DNA of 64,000 nucleotides from Streptomyces barringtoniae (GTDB lineage: Bacteria; Actinomycetota; Actinomycetes; Streptomycetales; Streptomycetaceae): NCBI RefSeq assembly GCF_020819595.1, contig NZ_JAJHNP010000026.1, positions 62,001-126,000 on the forward strand, in the 5' to 3' direction. The translations under genes and the position numbers were made by a program. Under the pieces are notes generated by a model. It was given only the letters and a program-made list of their open reading frames with translations, was not told the origin of the DNA and ran no database searches. Each line of letters opens with the position of its first letter. The stretch's first letter is position 1. Of this stretch, positions 23,675-33,112 are shown in pieces.

Positions 23675-26584
23675 GTGGGGCGAGCCGGGGGGAGCGGCCA
23701 CGACGTGCACAACACCTTCCACGGTGACGCGGAGACCGTCATTCAGGCCGGTTCCATCGGCCGCGTCCACCTCTACGGGATTCCCTTCCAGCTGACGCCC
23801 CTGTCCCGCTGGGCGTTTCTGCGGCGCTGCGCGGTCACGGCGGCCCTGGTGGCTTCCGGCGGCTTCCTGCTCAGCACGGGGCTCACCGCCTCGACCGGCC
23901 GGAAGGCACCCTGGCTGGTCGTCACGGGGCTCGCGCTGCTGATGACGGCGCACTCGGTGGGATGGGTGACCTGGCAGTGCCGGCAGCTGTCCCGCGGCCG
24001 CTACGAGAACGCGCTGCGGGCCACGGTCAACGGCGTGCTCGCCGGACTCGCCCGGGAACAGACCGCGCGGTGGCGCGACGAGGCGATCGCCCGCCGCGTC
24101 CAGGGACCGCGGCTGCTGCCCGTGCTGTGCCGGACCGCCGAGCGCGCCCTGTTCGACCACTGGTCCGCCATCCGTACCGGCGAACGCAGCGACGAGCCCC
24201 TGCCCCTCGACGGGGATGTCACGGAGATCGACCGGCTCTACGGCCTGGTGCCGTCCGGACGGCTGGTGATCCTGGGCGAGCCGGGCGCGGGCAAGAGCGT
24301 CGCGGCGCTCCGGCTCGGCCTGCGGTTGCTCGAGCGACGGCAGCCGGCCGACCGGGTTCCCGTGATCCTCCCCCTCGCCTCCTGGAACCCGGCCGACACC
24401 GGCCTGTGGCGGTGGGCCGCGCGGCGACTCGCCACCGAACACCCCGAACTGGCGGCACCGACCGGCTTCGGCACCACGCTGGCCGAGGAGGTCGCCCGCC
24501 CCGAGCGGCTCCTGCTGATCCTCGAAGGCCTCGACGAAATGCCGGCCGAACGGCGGTCCGTGGCCCTGCGCACGCTCAACGAGAGCCTGGACGAACACAC
24601 CCACCTGATCCTCACCAGCCGCACCGAGCAGTACCGGAACGCGGTGCGCCGGGCCGACGTACTCAGCGGCGCGGCGGCAGTGACACTCCGGCCGCTGACC
24701 GTGCGGGAGCTGAGCCAGTACCTGAGGACCAGCACCCGGCGGACGCGGTCGGACGGCACCCCGCTGTGGGAACCCGTGCTCGCCCGTATGCGCGACGGCG
24801 ACGATCCGCACGCCCTGCGGCTGCGCGCCGTACTGTCGTCGCCGCTGATGCTCGGGCTGGCTCTGGCCGTGTACGGCGAGACGGCCGCAGACCCGGCGGA
24901 ACTCCTGGACACGGCCGCGTTCCCGACCCGGGCCAGGATCGAGAAACACCTCATCGCCCGGCTGGTCCCGGCCGTCTACACGCCGCCGCCCGATGTGGGG
25001 AAACCACCCCGCTGGCGCGCGGAGGACGCCGAACGCCACCTGAGCCGGCTGGCCCGGGACGCCGCCCGGCACGGCGCTCCCGGCGGCGAACTCGCCTGGT
25101 GGCGCTGGTATCCCGGACAGGCGAAGGCCGCTACGGCGGTGGCCGTCACGCTGGTCTACGGCGCGGCGGTGGCCCTCACCGCAGCGCTGCCGCCGCACGG
25201 AACGATCCGGTGGTGGGGCATGACGCTGCCGCCCTGGGCCGCGCTGGCCGTGCTCGGCGTGCTTCCCCTCCTCGTCGCCCTGGTGGACGTCCACGCCACC
25301 GAGCCCGTCCCCGCACGTCTGCAACTGCGCCGGCGCATGCCCACCGTCCTCCGGCGCGCCGCCGCGAGCGCCGCCGGGGTCGGCTTCGCCTGGCTGACCG
25401 GCATCCCCACCGAGAAAGACCCCTACCCGGCCGGCTTCCCGGTCCCCGTGGCGATCGCGTTGGGGGTGCTGTTCGTCGTCCGTGCGGCACCCAGCATGCC
25501 GACCGACGTGGCGTCGGCCACTCCCCGCTCCCTGCTGCGGGCCGACCGGGTGTCCACCCTGACCCTGGCGGTCAACCACTCGGTGACCGGGCCACGCCGG
25601 TGGTGCCTGGAAGCGGTGGTGCTGTTCCCCGTCCTCATCCTCGACACCTGGAGCGACCACGCGGGAGCCGAGGTGACGGGCCCGGCGGCGTGGGCCACCC
25701 TGCTCTCGGGCGTCCTTGCCATCACCGTCGTGCACGGGATCACCAACACGGCATGGGGCCGCCACGCCGCCGGGCGCGTCGTCCTGGCGGCCACCGGCCG
25801 GCTGCCCTGGCGGACGATGGCCTTCCTGGAGGACGCCCACGCGCGCGGGGTGCTGCGCCAGTCCGGCGGGGTGTTCCAGTTCCGCCACGCGCGGTTGCAG
25901 GAGCACCTGCTCGGCGAAGCACCACCCGCACGGGACGGCGGGGTCCGCGCCCGCCCGCACCCGCGTGCCGTACGGCTGCTGCGCCGGTGGCCCGCTCCCC
26001 TGCTGGCGGGCGTGGTGCTGGCCGTCGGCAGCGCCACCGTCCCGGCGTCCGTCAGCCAGGTCCGCCGGCCTGCCGGCCCCTATGCCGTCCCTGCGCCGGC
26101 CTGCTCGCTCCTCGACGGGCCGACGGTCACCTCGGCCCTGCACGGAGCTCCGGTACGCGACCGTGCGGCGCGGAACATGGGTGGCCTCTATGCGCCGTGG
26201 CCCCGCGACGACGACGGGTGGTGCAGCTGGCACACCGAGGCCAACGCCTCGAGACTGGCGCTGGCCACCGACGCGGAGACGCCGACGCCCGACAGGAGCG
26301 GCGCCGAGATCGCGAAGGACGTGTTCGCCGGGCTGACGACCGGGCCGGGTACCCGGGCCCACGCCGATCCCTCGGCCACCCCCTGCGACTGGCGGCACGA
26401 GCACGTCGAGCCGGGATCCGGCGAAGCCACGGCCCGCGCCGTTCTCCTCTGCCGGAACGTCCTGTTCGAGATCGACTACGACGCCCCGGCGGGTGAGCCC
26501 TCCGACCCGGCGGAACCGATGCAACGCCTGCTGCGCCTCGCCGTGCGCGAAGGACTTCGTACCCGCGCCGGTACCTCGCCCTGA
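23675..26584 (+). CDS. Membrane-anchored NACHT-type NTPase with extracytoplasmic C-terminal domain
   Basis: A protein of about 969 aa. In order: a motif DVHNTFHGDAETVIQAGSI with GRVHLYG near residues 10-35; two hydrophobic helices (about 45-100); a NACHT/STAND NTPase with Walker A GEPGAGKS at 201-208, Walker B LLLILEGLDEM at 279-289 and an arginine finger-like LILTSRTEQYR; a helical arm; four or five membrane helices (about 490-700); a cytoplasmic stretch; a last helix near 775-795; and an outside domain of about 170 residues with four cysteines (ACSLLDG, GWCSWHTE, TPCDWRHE, LLCRNVLF). NACHT proteins are regulated switches, often in immunity. The start is uncertain: GTG 23675 or GTG 23705 (in frame), both with G-rich ribosome sites ten bases upstream. 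Confidence 0.85.
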   Translation: MGRAGGSGHDVHNTFHGDAETVIQAGSIGRVHLYGIPFQLTPLSRWAFLRRCAVTAALVASGGFLLSTGLTASTGRKAPWLVVTGLALLMTAHSVGWVTWQCRQLSRGRYENALRATVNGVLAGLAREQTARWRDEAIARRVQGPRLLPVLCRTAERALFDHWSAIRTGERSDEPLPLDGDVTEIDRLYGLVPSGRLVILGEPGAGKSVAALRLGLRLLERRQPADRVPVILPLASWNPADTGLWRWAARRLATEHPELAAPTGFGTTLAEEVARPERLLLILEGLDEMPAERRSVALRTLNESLDEHTHLILTSRTEQYRNAVRRADVLSGAAAVTLRPLTVRELSQYLRTSTRRTRSDGTPLWEPVLARMRDGDDPHALRLRAVLSSPLMLGLALAVYGETAADPAELLDTAAFPTRARIEKHLIARLVPAVYTPPPDVGKPPRWRAEDAERHLSRLARDAARHGAPGGELAWWRWYPGQAKAATAVAVTLVYGAAVALTAALPPHGTIRWWGMTLPPWAALAVLGVLPLLVALVDVHATEPVPARLQLRRRMPTVLRRAAASAAGVGFAWLTGIPTEKDPYPAGFPVPVAIALGVLFVVRAAPSMPTDVASATPRSLLRADRVSTLTLAVNHSVTGPRRWCLEAVVLFPVLILDTWSDHAGAEVTGPAAWATLLSGVLAITVVHGITNTAWGRHAAGRVVLAATGRLPWRTMAFLEDAHARGVLRQSGGVFQFRHARLQEHLLGEAPPARDGGVRARPHPRAVRLLRRWPAPLLAGVVLAVGSATVPASVSQVRRPAGPYAVPAPACSLLDGPTVTSALHGAPVRDRAARNMGGLYAPWPRDDDGWCSWHTEANASRLALATDAETPTPDRSGAEIAKDVFAGLTTGPGTRAHADPSATPCDWRHEHVEPGSGEATARAVLLCRNVLFEIDYDAPAGEPSDPAEPMQRLLRLAVREGLRTRAGTSP

Positions 26585-26755
26585 TCACGGAACCGATCCG
26601 CCGCAACCGGCGTGTTCATCGACAAGGGGTGGTGCGCCGCGCGGTGCGCGCCGTCGGGCACGCTGCGATCCGATCAAGATCCAGTGAAGGCCGGTGCGGA
26701 TGTCGGTCCGGGCGGTGATACTGGGCGGCGAACGGATGACCATGGGGGAGGTCGA

Positions 26756-28192
26756 GTGACACACCCGCCGAAGAGCACGGCAGCGCCACCGGTGGCGGGC
26801 CCCGGCCTGCCCGCCGCCCCCGGCATCCCCGCACAGCCCTCCCGCCCGGCCCGCACCGGCTCCCCCGCGCCGTCGGCCCGGCGGACCGCGTTCGCCGAGG
26901 GGGTCGACCGGCTGCGGGACGCGACGACCACCGAGCCGGGGCGGCTGCGGATCATCGGGGCCGTACTGGCGCTGCTGGTCGTGGCGTTCGGCGCGGCCAC
27001 CGCCTGGCAGGCCAGTGAGCGGGCGGCCGCCGCCGACGACGTGCTGCACCGCAGCCAGCCGCTCAGTTCAGGCGCGGCGGACATCTACCGGTCGCTGGCC
27101 GACGCCAACACCGCCGCCTCCAGCGGGTTCCTGGCCGGCGGTCAGGAGACGGCGGCGTCCCGGGACCGGTACGAGAAGGACATCCGGACGGCCGCCGCGG
27201 GCCTGGTGACGGCCGCCGCGAACGCCGAGCCGGGCTCCGCCTCCGAGACGACCATCGCCAGGCTGAACACGCTGCTGCCCGAGTACAAGGGGCTCATCGA
27301 GCGGGCGCGGACCTACAACCGGCAGGGCTATCCGGTCGGCGGCGCGTATCTGCGCTACGCCAACGAGAAGATGCAGAAGGAGATGCTCCCGGCGGCGGAG
27401 GATCTCTACACCAAGGAGAACCAGCGGCTGGCCGCCGACTACGGCGACGCCACACCGTATCCGTGGGTCGCCATCGCGCTCGGTGTGCTCTCGCTCGCCG
27501 GGCTCGGCTGGGCCCAGAACCGCACCTACCGGCGCACCAACCGCGTCCTCAACCACGGCCTGGTCGCCGCCTCCGCCGCCACGACCGTCGCCCTGCTGTG
27601 GCTGGTCGTCGGGCACGCGGTGGCCCGCTCGGAGCTGAACGGCTCCTACGACCACGGCATCCGCTCGCTGACCGTCCTGCACGACGCCCGGATCGCGTCC
27701 CTGAAGGCACGCGGCAACGAGAACCTGAGCCTGGTGGCGCGCGGCGCCGAGACCGTCACGGTCGACGGGCAGACGTACGACGCGTACTACCACGACTTCG
27801 ACAAGGACATGACCACCCTCGGCACGGGCCTGGCCCGGGCGGCGAAACTCGCCGACGACCAGGGCGGCAGCACACCGGTGAAGGCGGCCGAGGGCAACAT
27901 GGCGGTGTGGAAACAGCGCCACACCGCCGCCCGCACCGAGGACGAGAACGGCAACTACCAGCAGGCGCTGGACAAGGTGATCGGCGCCAAGGGCGCCACC
28001 GGCGAGTGCTTCGACAGCGTCGACGCCAACCTCGCCCGGGCCATCGACCACGAGCAGGCCGAGTTCCAGCGGGCCGCCGGCGACGGCCGGGACGCCATGG
28101 CCGGGCTGCCGGTCGGCGCGGCCGTGCTCGCGGTGCTCGGCGCGGCCGGCGCGCTGCTCGGCATCGGCCGCAGGCTTTCGGAGTACCGGTGA
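26756..28192 (+). CDS. glnX: GlnX-like transmembrane sensor
   Basis: A 478-aa membrane protein. A Pro/Ala-rich cytoplasmic N-terminus (1-60) is followed by TM1 (IIGAVLALLVVAFGAATAW), an extracytoplasmic helical domain, a central pair of helices (WVAIALGVLSLAGLGWAQNR and AATTVALLWLVVGHAV), a second extracytoplasmic helical domain with one cysteine, and a last TM (LPVGAAVLAVLGAAGALLGIG). This is the layout of mycobacterial GlnX, which with GlnH passes amino-acid signals to PknG; the next genes here are GlnH-like and PknG-like. The GTG at 26756 follows GGGGGAGG. It is the first gene of a seven-gene run; the gap to the next gene is eight bases. Confidence 0.8.
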   Translation: MTHPPKSTAAPPVAGPGLPAAPGIPAQPSRPARTGSPAPSARRTAFAEGVDRLRDATTTEPGRLRIIGAVLALLVVAFGAATAWQASERAAAADDVLHRSQPLSSGAADIYRSLADANTAASSGFLAGGQETAASRDRYEKDIRTAAAGLVTAAANAEPGSASETTIARLNTLLPEYKGLIERARTYNRQGYPVGGAYLRYANEKMQKEMLPAAEDLYTKENQRLAADYGDATPYPWVAIALGVLSLAGLGWAQNRTYRRTNRVLNHGLVAASAATTVALLWLVVGHAVARSELNGSYDHGIRSLTVLHDARIASLKARGNENLSLVARGAETVTVDGQTYDAYYHDFDKDMTTLGTGLARAAKLADDQGGSTPVKAAEGNMAVWKQRHTAARTEDENGNYQQALDKVIGAKGATGECFDSVDANLARAIDHEQAEFQRAAGDGRDAMAGLPVGAAVLAVLGAAGALLGIGRRLSEYR

Positions 28193-28200
28193 CAGGGGGC

Positions 28201-29241
28201 ATGACGATGTACGCGGCGCGTGTACGGGCCTCCCTGCGGGGCTGGGGCGGGGTCGGCGCGATGGCGGTGCTGTGCGCGCTGGCGCTGGCGTTCGTCCTGC
28301 TGCTGCCCTGCACCCAGCAGGCGCCGCGGCACCGTCCGGAGCGGGCCGCTCAGGCCGTTGCCAGCGGTGTGCAGGCCCGCGCCACGGACTGCACGCCCTC
28401 CGGGGCGCAGGACCAGACCCTCTCGCCGTCCGGCGCGGACGGCCCGACCATCGACGCGATCAAGGCCCGTACGGGCGCCAAGCGCAAGCTGATCGTCGGC
28501 GTGGACCAGAACAGCTACCACTGGGGCTACCGCAACCCCAACACCCAGGGCGCGGAGCTGGAGGGCTTCGACATCGACCTGGTGCACCGGATCGCGCAGG
28601 ACATCCTCGGCGACCCGGACGCGGTGCAGTTCAAGGCGATCCCGACCAGCCAGCGGATCTCCGCGATACAGGACGGGCGGGTGGACATGGTCGTGCGGAC
28701 CATGACCATCACCTGCGACCGGCTGTCCCAGGTGGCGTTCTCCGCCCCCTACTTCAAGACCGGGCAGCAGGTCCTCGCGCCCAAGTCGTCGTCCGTCACG
28801 GGCTACAACAGCACCCTGGCCCACAAGCGGATCTGCACGGCGGCCGGTTCGACGGCGTACACCAAGCTGGACGCCGACCGGAAGGACGGCACCCTGCCCG
28901 CCTCGGCGGACATCTCCGCCACCGTCCCGAACCAGCTCGACTGCCTGGTCAGGCTGCAACTCGGCGAGGTGGACGCGGTGGTGACCGACGGCGCGCTCGC
29001 CGCCAGCCAGGCCGCGCAGGACCCGACCGTCGAGCTGAAGGGCGCGGCGTTCACCACCGAGTACTACGGCGTGGCGATGAAGAAGGACGCCTCCGATCTG
29101 GTACGCCGGGTCAATCGCATTCTGGTGGGCTACCGCACCGGCGGCTGGCAGGCGTCGTACGACAAGTGGCTGTCGGCGACACTGGGGAAGGACTCGAGCG
29201 CGTCCAAGCCGCCCGCGCCGCAGTATCTGCGCACGAGTTGA
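28201..29241 (+). CDS. glnH: GlnH-like solute-binding lipoprotein
   Basis: A 346-aa family 3 solute-binding protein. An N-terminal membrane segment ends in the lipobox FVLLLPC (Cys37), then a linker and the binding domain: KRKLIVGVDQNSYHWGYRNP, LEGFDIDLVHRIAQDIL, and MVVRTMTITCDRLSQVAFS. Family members bind polar amino acids; in mycobacteria GlnH binds Asp, Glu, Asn and Gln and signals through GlnX instead of feeding a permease. No ABC permease or ATPase gene is next to it here, which supports the sensing role. ATG 28201 is used (ATG 28207 also possible). Confidence 0.85.
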   Translation: MTMYAARVRASLRGWGGVGAMAVLCALALAFVLLLPCTQQAPRHRPERAAQAVASGVQARATDCTPSGAQDQTLSPSGADGPTIDAIKARTGAKRKLIVGVDQNSYHWGYRNPNTQGAELEGFDIDLVHRIAQDILGDPDAVQFKAIPTSQRISAIQDGRVDMVVRTMTITCDRLSQVAFSAPYFKTGQQVLAPKSSSVTGYNSTLAHKRICTAAGSTAYTKLDADRKDGTLPASADISATVPNQLDCLVRLQLGEVDAVVTDGALAASQAAQDPTVELKGAAFTTEYYGVAMKKDASDLVRRVNRILVGYRTGGWQASYDKWLSATLGKDSSASKPPAPQYLRTS

Positions 29242-29282
29242 GCCATGTCCGACCGGAAACCCGAAGCAGCGAGAGGTGATCG

Positions 29283-30557
29283 ATGGGCGTCACGGACCCC
29301 GCCGGGCCGGTGATGGACCGGGACGAGGTGGACCGTGCGCTGGCGCGGCTCGGCCAGGAGCACGAGGCGATCGAGACCTCGCTGCTGGCACTGCAGGACC
29401 ACGCGGGCCGCAGACTCCTCGAAGGCGCCGAACTGACCGGCGTCACCAAGGAACGCTGGCAGGCCACGGAGGCGCGGATCACCCTGCTGTGGGGGTACTT
29501 CGACGCCTACGCCGCCGCGCTGCGCTCCGCCCGGGAGATCCGCGCCCGGCGCCGCTGGTCCAGCCGTGAGGACCTGCTGGAGCTGACCGAGCTGCTGCGC
29601 GGCGAGGCCGTCACCGTGGCCGGGAACGGCACGCTCAGCGAGTCCTTCTCACTGTCCGGCCTGGTGGACCGGATGAACGAGCTGTACGCGACGAGCCTGG
29701 ACCTGGTCGTCACCGCCGACGCGGTGTGGTCGGCGCTGCCCGCGCGGATCGATTTACTCGCCGCGGAACTCCAGCGCACCCGCAAGCTCGCGCACTCCGT
29801 CGGCGTGCGCCCCGGCGAGCACCCCGCCGGTGACGACCTGGAGCGGATCACGCGCACGCTGACCAAGCTGCGCGAGGACGTCGTCTCCGACCCGCTGGCG
29901 TTCTGGGTGCCGGCCGAGGGCAGTTCGGCGCCGGGCGGCGGCCGTCCGGACACCACGGTGTACGACCGTGAGGCGCGCGCCCTGGAGGACGTGCGCCGGG
30001 AGATCGACGCCGTGCTGACGGTCCGGCAGGACGCGGAGGCGCGGCTGATCCGGCTGCGGGACGTGCTCTCGCGCGCCGACCGCACGCTCGCCGAGGCCCG
30101 CACCGCGCGCGGCGAGGTGCTGGCGAAGATCGCGGCGACCGAGGTGCCGGTGGTCAGCGGCCCGCCGACCGTGCTCCAGGAGCAGCTGGCGACGGCGGCC
30201 GAGTACCGCAGGCAGGCGCAGTGGCACCGGCTCTCCCCGCTCCTGGATTCCCTGGAGCAGAAGGCGGAAGACGAACTGCTGCGGGCCCGCGAGTCGTTGA
30301 CCGCGGTCACCGCGCCGCTCGCGGTGCGCGCCGAGCTGCGCGGCCGGCTCGACGCGTACAGGGCGAAGGTGGCCCGGCACGGGCTCGCGGAGGACCCGTT
30401 CCTGATCGAGCGGTACGACGCGGCCCGCCGGATGCTGTGGAGCGCGCCCTGTGACCTGCGGGTGGCCGAACAGGCCGTGCTGCGCTACCAGCAGCTGGCG
30501 GCCGAGCTGCTCGGCGGCGCGGGGGCGCCCGAGGACCGTAAGGGGGACCAGTCATGA
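29283..30557 (+). CDS. Coiled-coil protein of the PknG operon
   Basis: A 424-aa soluble, helix-rich protein without cysteine-rich or enzymatic motifs. It has long charged helices (VDRALARLGQEHEAIETSLL; EARALEDVRREIDAVLTVRQ; HRLSPLLDSLEQKAEDELLR) that look like antiparallel coiled coils. Its stop overlaps the kinase start by ATGA, so the products are made together and probably interact. It may be a scaffold between the GlnX sensor and the kinase. I know no functional name for it. Confidence 0.75.
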   Translation: MGVTDPAGPVMDRDEVDRALARLGQEHEAIETSLLALQDHAGRRLLEGAELTGVTKERWQATEARITLLWGYFDAYAAALRSAREIRARRRWSSREDLLELTELLRGEAVTVAGNGTLSESFSLSGLVDRMNELYATSLDLVVTADAVWSALPARIDLLAAELQRTRKLAHSVGVRPGEHPAGDDLERITRTLTKLREDVVSDPLAFWVPAEGSSAPGGGRPDTTVYDREARALEDVRREIDAVLTVRQDAEARLIRLRDVLSRADRTLAEARTARGEVLAKIAATEVPVVSGPPTVLQEQLATAAEYRRQAQWHRLSPLLDSLEQKAEDELLRARESLTAVTAPLAVRAELRGRLDAYRAKVARHGLAEDPFLIERYDAARRMLWSAPCDLRVAEQAVLRYQQLAAELLGGAGAPEDRKGDQS

Positions 30558-33109
30558 GTCAGCCGGGGCAGACCTGTCAGCGGCCGGGCTGCGAGGGCTC
30601 GTACGAGGACGTCGGCGGCGGCGAGCTGTACTGCGACACCTGCGGCCTGGCACCGGTCGTCTCGGCTGGGGGTCCCCCCTCCGGGGGAGGGCTGATCGGT
30701 TCGCCGGCGACCGGGGTGACCAGGGGCGCTGCGGACAGCGGCAGTTCGCGCAACAGCTCACGCACGTCCTCGCAGTCGTCGAAGTCGCGCCGCTCGGTGT
30801 CCGGGCGGCTCTCGCGCTCGCTGTCGGGCCGCTCCAGCGGGCGTTCGGTGTCGGTGCGCAGCTCCGGCTCCTCCTCCGGCACCTCCACGCGCGGGCGGCT
30901 CGGCGCCGGTCTGGTGCACGTGCCGCAGGTACCGCGGCCCGACCCGCGCGCGATGGTGCTGGACAACCCGGAGGTGCCGGAGCGGAAGCGGTTCTGCTCG
31001 CGCTCGGACTGCGGGGCGCCGGTCGGCCGGGCCCGGGGGGAGCGGCCGGGCCGCACGGAGGGGTTCTGCACCAAGTGCGGGCACCCGTACTCCTTCGTGC
31101 CCAAACTGAAGGCCGGGGACATCGTGCACGGCCAGTACGAGGTCGTGGGCTGCCTCGCGCACGGCGGGCTCGGCTGGATCTACCTCGCCGTGGACCGTGC
31201 CGTCTCCGACCGGTGGGTGGTCCTCAAGGGCCTGCTGGACACCGGCGACCAGGACGCGATGGCCGCCGCCATCTCCGAGCGGCGGTTCCTCGCGGAGATC
31301 GAGCACGCCAACATCGTGCGGATCTACAACTTCGTGGAGCACCTGGACCAGCGCACCGGCTCCCTCGACGGCTACATCGTCATGGAGTACGTCGGCGGCA
31401 AGTCCCTGAAGGAGATCGCCAACGCCCGCCGTAGCCCGCAGGGCCGCCGGGACCCGCTGCCGGTGGAGCAGGCCTGCGCGTACGGCATCGAGGCGCTGGA
31501 GGCCCTCGGCCACCTGCACAGCCGTAACCTCCTCTACTGCGACTTCAAGGTCGACAACGCGATCCAGACCGAGGACCAGCTCAAGCTGATCGACATGGGC
31601 GCCGTGCGCCGCATGGACGACGACGAGTCGGCGATCTACGGCACGGTCGGATACCAGGCGCCCGAGGTCGCCGAGGCCGGCCCGTCGGTGGCGAGCGACC
31701 TGTACACGGTGGGCCGTACGCTCGCGGTGCTGACGTTCGACTTCCAGGGCTACACGAACGTCTACGTGGACTCCCTGCCCGACCCGGACACCATCGACGT
31801 CTTCCGCCGCTACGAGTCCTTCTACCGGCTCCTGGTCCGCGCCACCGACCCCGACCCGGCGCGCCGGTTCGCCTCCGCGCAGGAGATGGCCGAGCAGCTG
31901 ACCGGCGTGCTGCGCGAGGTCGTCTCCCTGCAGAGCGGCCAGGCACGGCCCGCGCTGTCGACGCTGTTCGGCCCCGAAGTGCGGGTCGTCGACCGCGAGT
32001 TGTTCCCCCGGCTGGACGGTGATGTCTCGCTGCTGGGGGCGCGGGCGGCCCGGAGCCGGAAGCGGACGGCAGCCGGTGCGCCGGGGACGGCGACCGGTGC
32101 CGCCGGAGCCCTGGGCACGGCCGCCGGTCCCGGTCCCGCCGGTGCCCCTGCCCCGCTCCCGCCCGCGCTCGTCAAGCCCGTCGACGCCCCCGCCGGTGCG
32201 CTCGCCCTGCCGGTCCCGCTGGTCGATCCGGGTGACCCCAACGCTGGTTTCCTGGCCGGTCTGATGACCTCCGCGCCGGCCGAGCTGATCGCGGCCCTGG
32301 ACGCGGCGCCGGTGCAGACCGTGGAGACGCGGCTCAGGCAGGTCCGCGCCCGGCTGGAGAGCGGTGACCACCAGGCCGCGCTGATGAGCCTGGCCAAGCT
32401 GGAGGAGGAACGGCCCGACGACTGGCGGGTGGTGTGGTACCGGGGCGTGGCCGCCCTGGTCACCGGCGACTTCGAGGGCGCCGCGCTCTCCTTCGACGCG
32501 ATCTACGACGCCTTCCCCGGCGAGGCCCCGCCCAAGCTGGCGCTCGGCCTGTGCGCGGAGGTGCTCGGCCAGTTGGACAACGCGTCCGAGTACTACCACC
32601 TGGTGTGGGCGACCGACCCGAGCTATGTGAGCGCCGCCTTCGGGCTCGCCCGGGTGCAGCTCGCGGCCGGCCACCGGCACGGTGCCGTGCGGACCCTGGA
32701 GTCGGTGCCGGAGTCCTCCATCCACTACACGGCTGCCCGGGTCGCCGCCGTTCGGGCGCGGCTCAGACAGCGCACCGCCACCGCCGGTGACGTACCGTTC
32801 CTGGACGACCTGACGGCCGCCGCCGGGCAGGTCGAGGCGCTGGACGCGTACGGTCTGGACCCGGCGCGGCGCGAGCAGTTGTCGGCGGAAGTCCTCGGCT
32901 CGGCGCTGGACTGGATACTCTCCGGTGGCCAGGGCACCCAGCCCGCCGCCGGCGGACGGGTGCTGCTGGGCAGCGGTCTGGACGAGCGGGGCCTCCGCTT
33001 CGGCCTGGAGCGCGCCTACCGCACGCTGGCCCGGCTGGCGCCCGGCGGCGAGGAGAGGATCGAACTGGTGGAACGGGCCAACCGTTACCGCCCCCGGACG
33101 TGGGTGTAG
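30554..33109 (+). CDS. pknG: PknG-like serine/threonine protein kinase
   Basis: An 851-aa soluble kinase. An N-terminal zinc ribbon (CQRPGCEGSYEDVGGGELYC with DTCG) is followed by a Ser/Arg-rich linker and a second, rubredoxin-like metal site (FCSRSDCG, then FCTKCGHPYSF). The kinase domain shows the lysine of VVLKGLL at residue 225, catalytic Asp330 in YCDFKVDN and the Mg site IDMG (Asp347), as in PknG of mycobacteria. After it comes a Pro/Ala linker and a TPR region (about 560-851) beginning around ALMSLAKLEEERPDDWRVVW. PknG phosphorylates the FHA protein GarA and so controls glutamate/TCA metabolism. An FHA protein and a PP2C phosphatase follow here. Confidence 0.92.
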   Translation: MSQPGQTCQRPGCEGSYEDVGGGELYCDTCGLAPVVSAGGPPSGGGLIGSPATGVTRGAADSGSSRNSSRTSSQSSKSRRSVSGRLSRSLSGRSSGRSVSVRSSGSSSGTSTRGRLGAGLVHVPQVPRPDPRAMVLDNPEVPERKRFCSRSDCGAPVGRARGERPGRTEGFCTKCGHPYSFVPKLKAGDIVHGQYEVVGCLAHGGLGWIYLAVDRAVSDRWVVLKGLLDTGDQDAMAAAISERRFLAEIEHANIVRIYNFVEHLDQRTGSLDGYIVMEYVGGKSLKEIANARRSPQGRRDPLPVEQACAYGIEALEALGHLHSRNLLYCDFKVDNAIQTEDQLKLIDMGAVRRMDDDESAIYGTVGYQAPEVAEAGPSVASDLYTVGRTLAVLTFDFQGYTNVYVDSLPDPDTIDVFRRYESFYRLLVRATDPDPARRFASAQEMAEQLTGVLREVVSLQSGQARPALSTLFGPEVRVVDRELFPRLDGDVSLLGARAARSRKRTAAGAPGTATGAAGALGTAAGPGPAGAPAPLPPALVKPVDAPAGALALPVPLVDPGDPNAGFLAGLMTSAPAELIAALDAAPVQTVETRLRQVRARLESGDHQAALMSLAKLEEERPDDWRVVWYRGVAALVTGDFEGAALSFDAIYDAFPGEAPPKLALGLCAEVLGQLDNASEYYHLVWATDPSYVSAAFGLARVQLAAGHRHGAVRTLESVPESSIHYTAARVAAVRARLRQRTATAGDVPFLDDLTAAAGQVEALDAYGLDPARREQLSAEVLGSALDWILSGGQGTQPAAGGRVLLGSGLDERGLRFGLERAYRTLARLAPGGEERIELVERANRYRPRTWV

Positions 33110-33112
33110 TTG

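Noticed and set aside
23129..26524. A 1131-codon minus-strand frame that ends with the small motif protein
   Set aside because: Only the last 138 codons behave like a gene, with a GTG behind GGGAGG at 23545; the rest is antisense to the NACHT gene.
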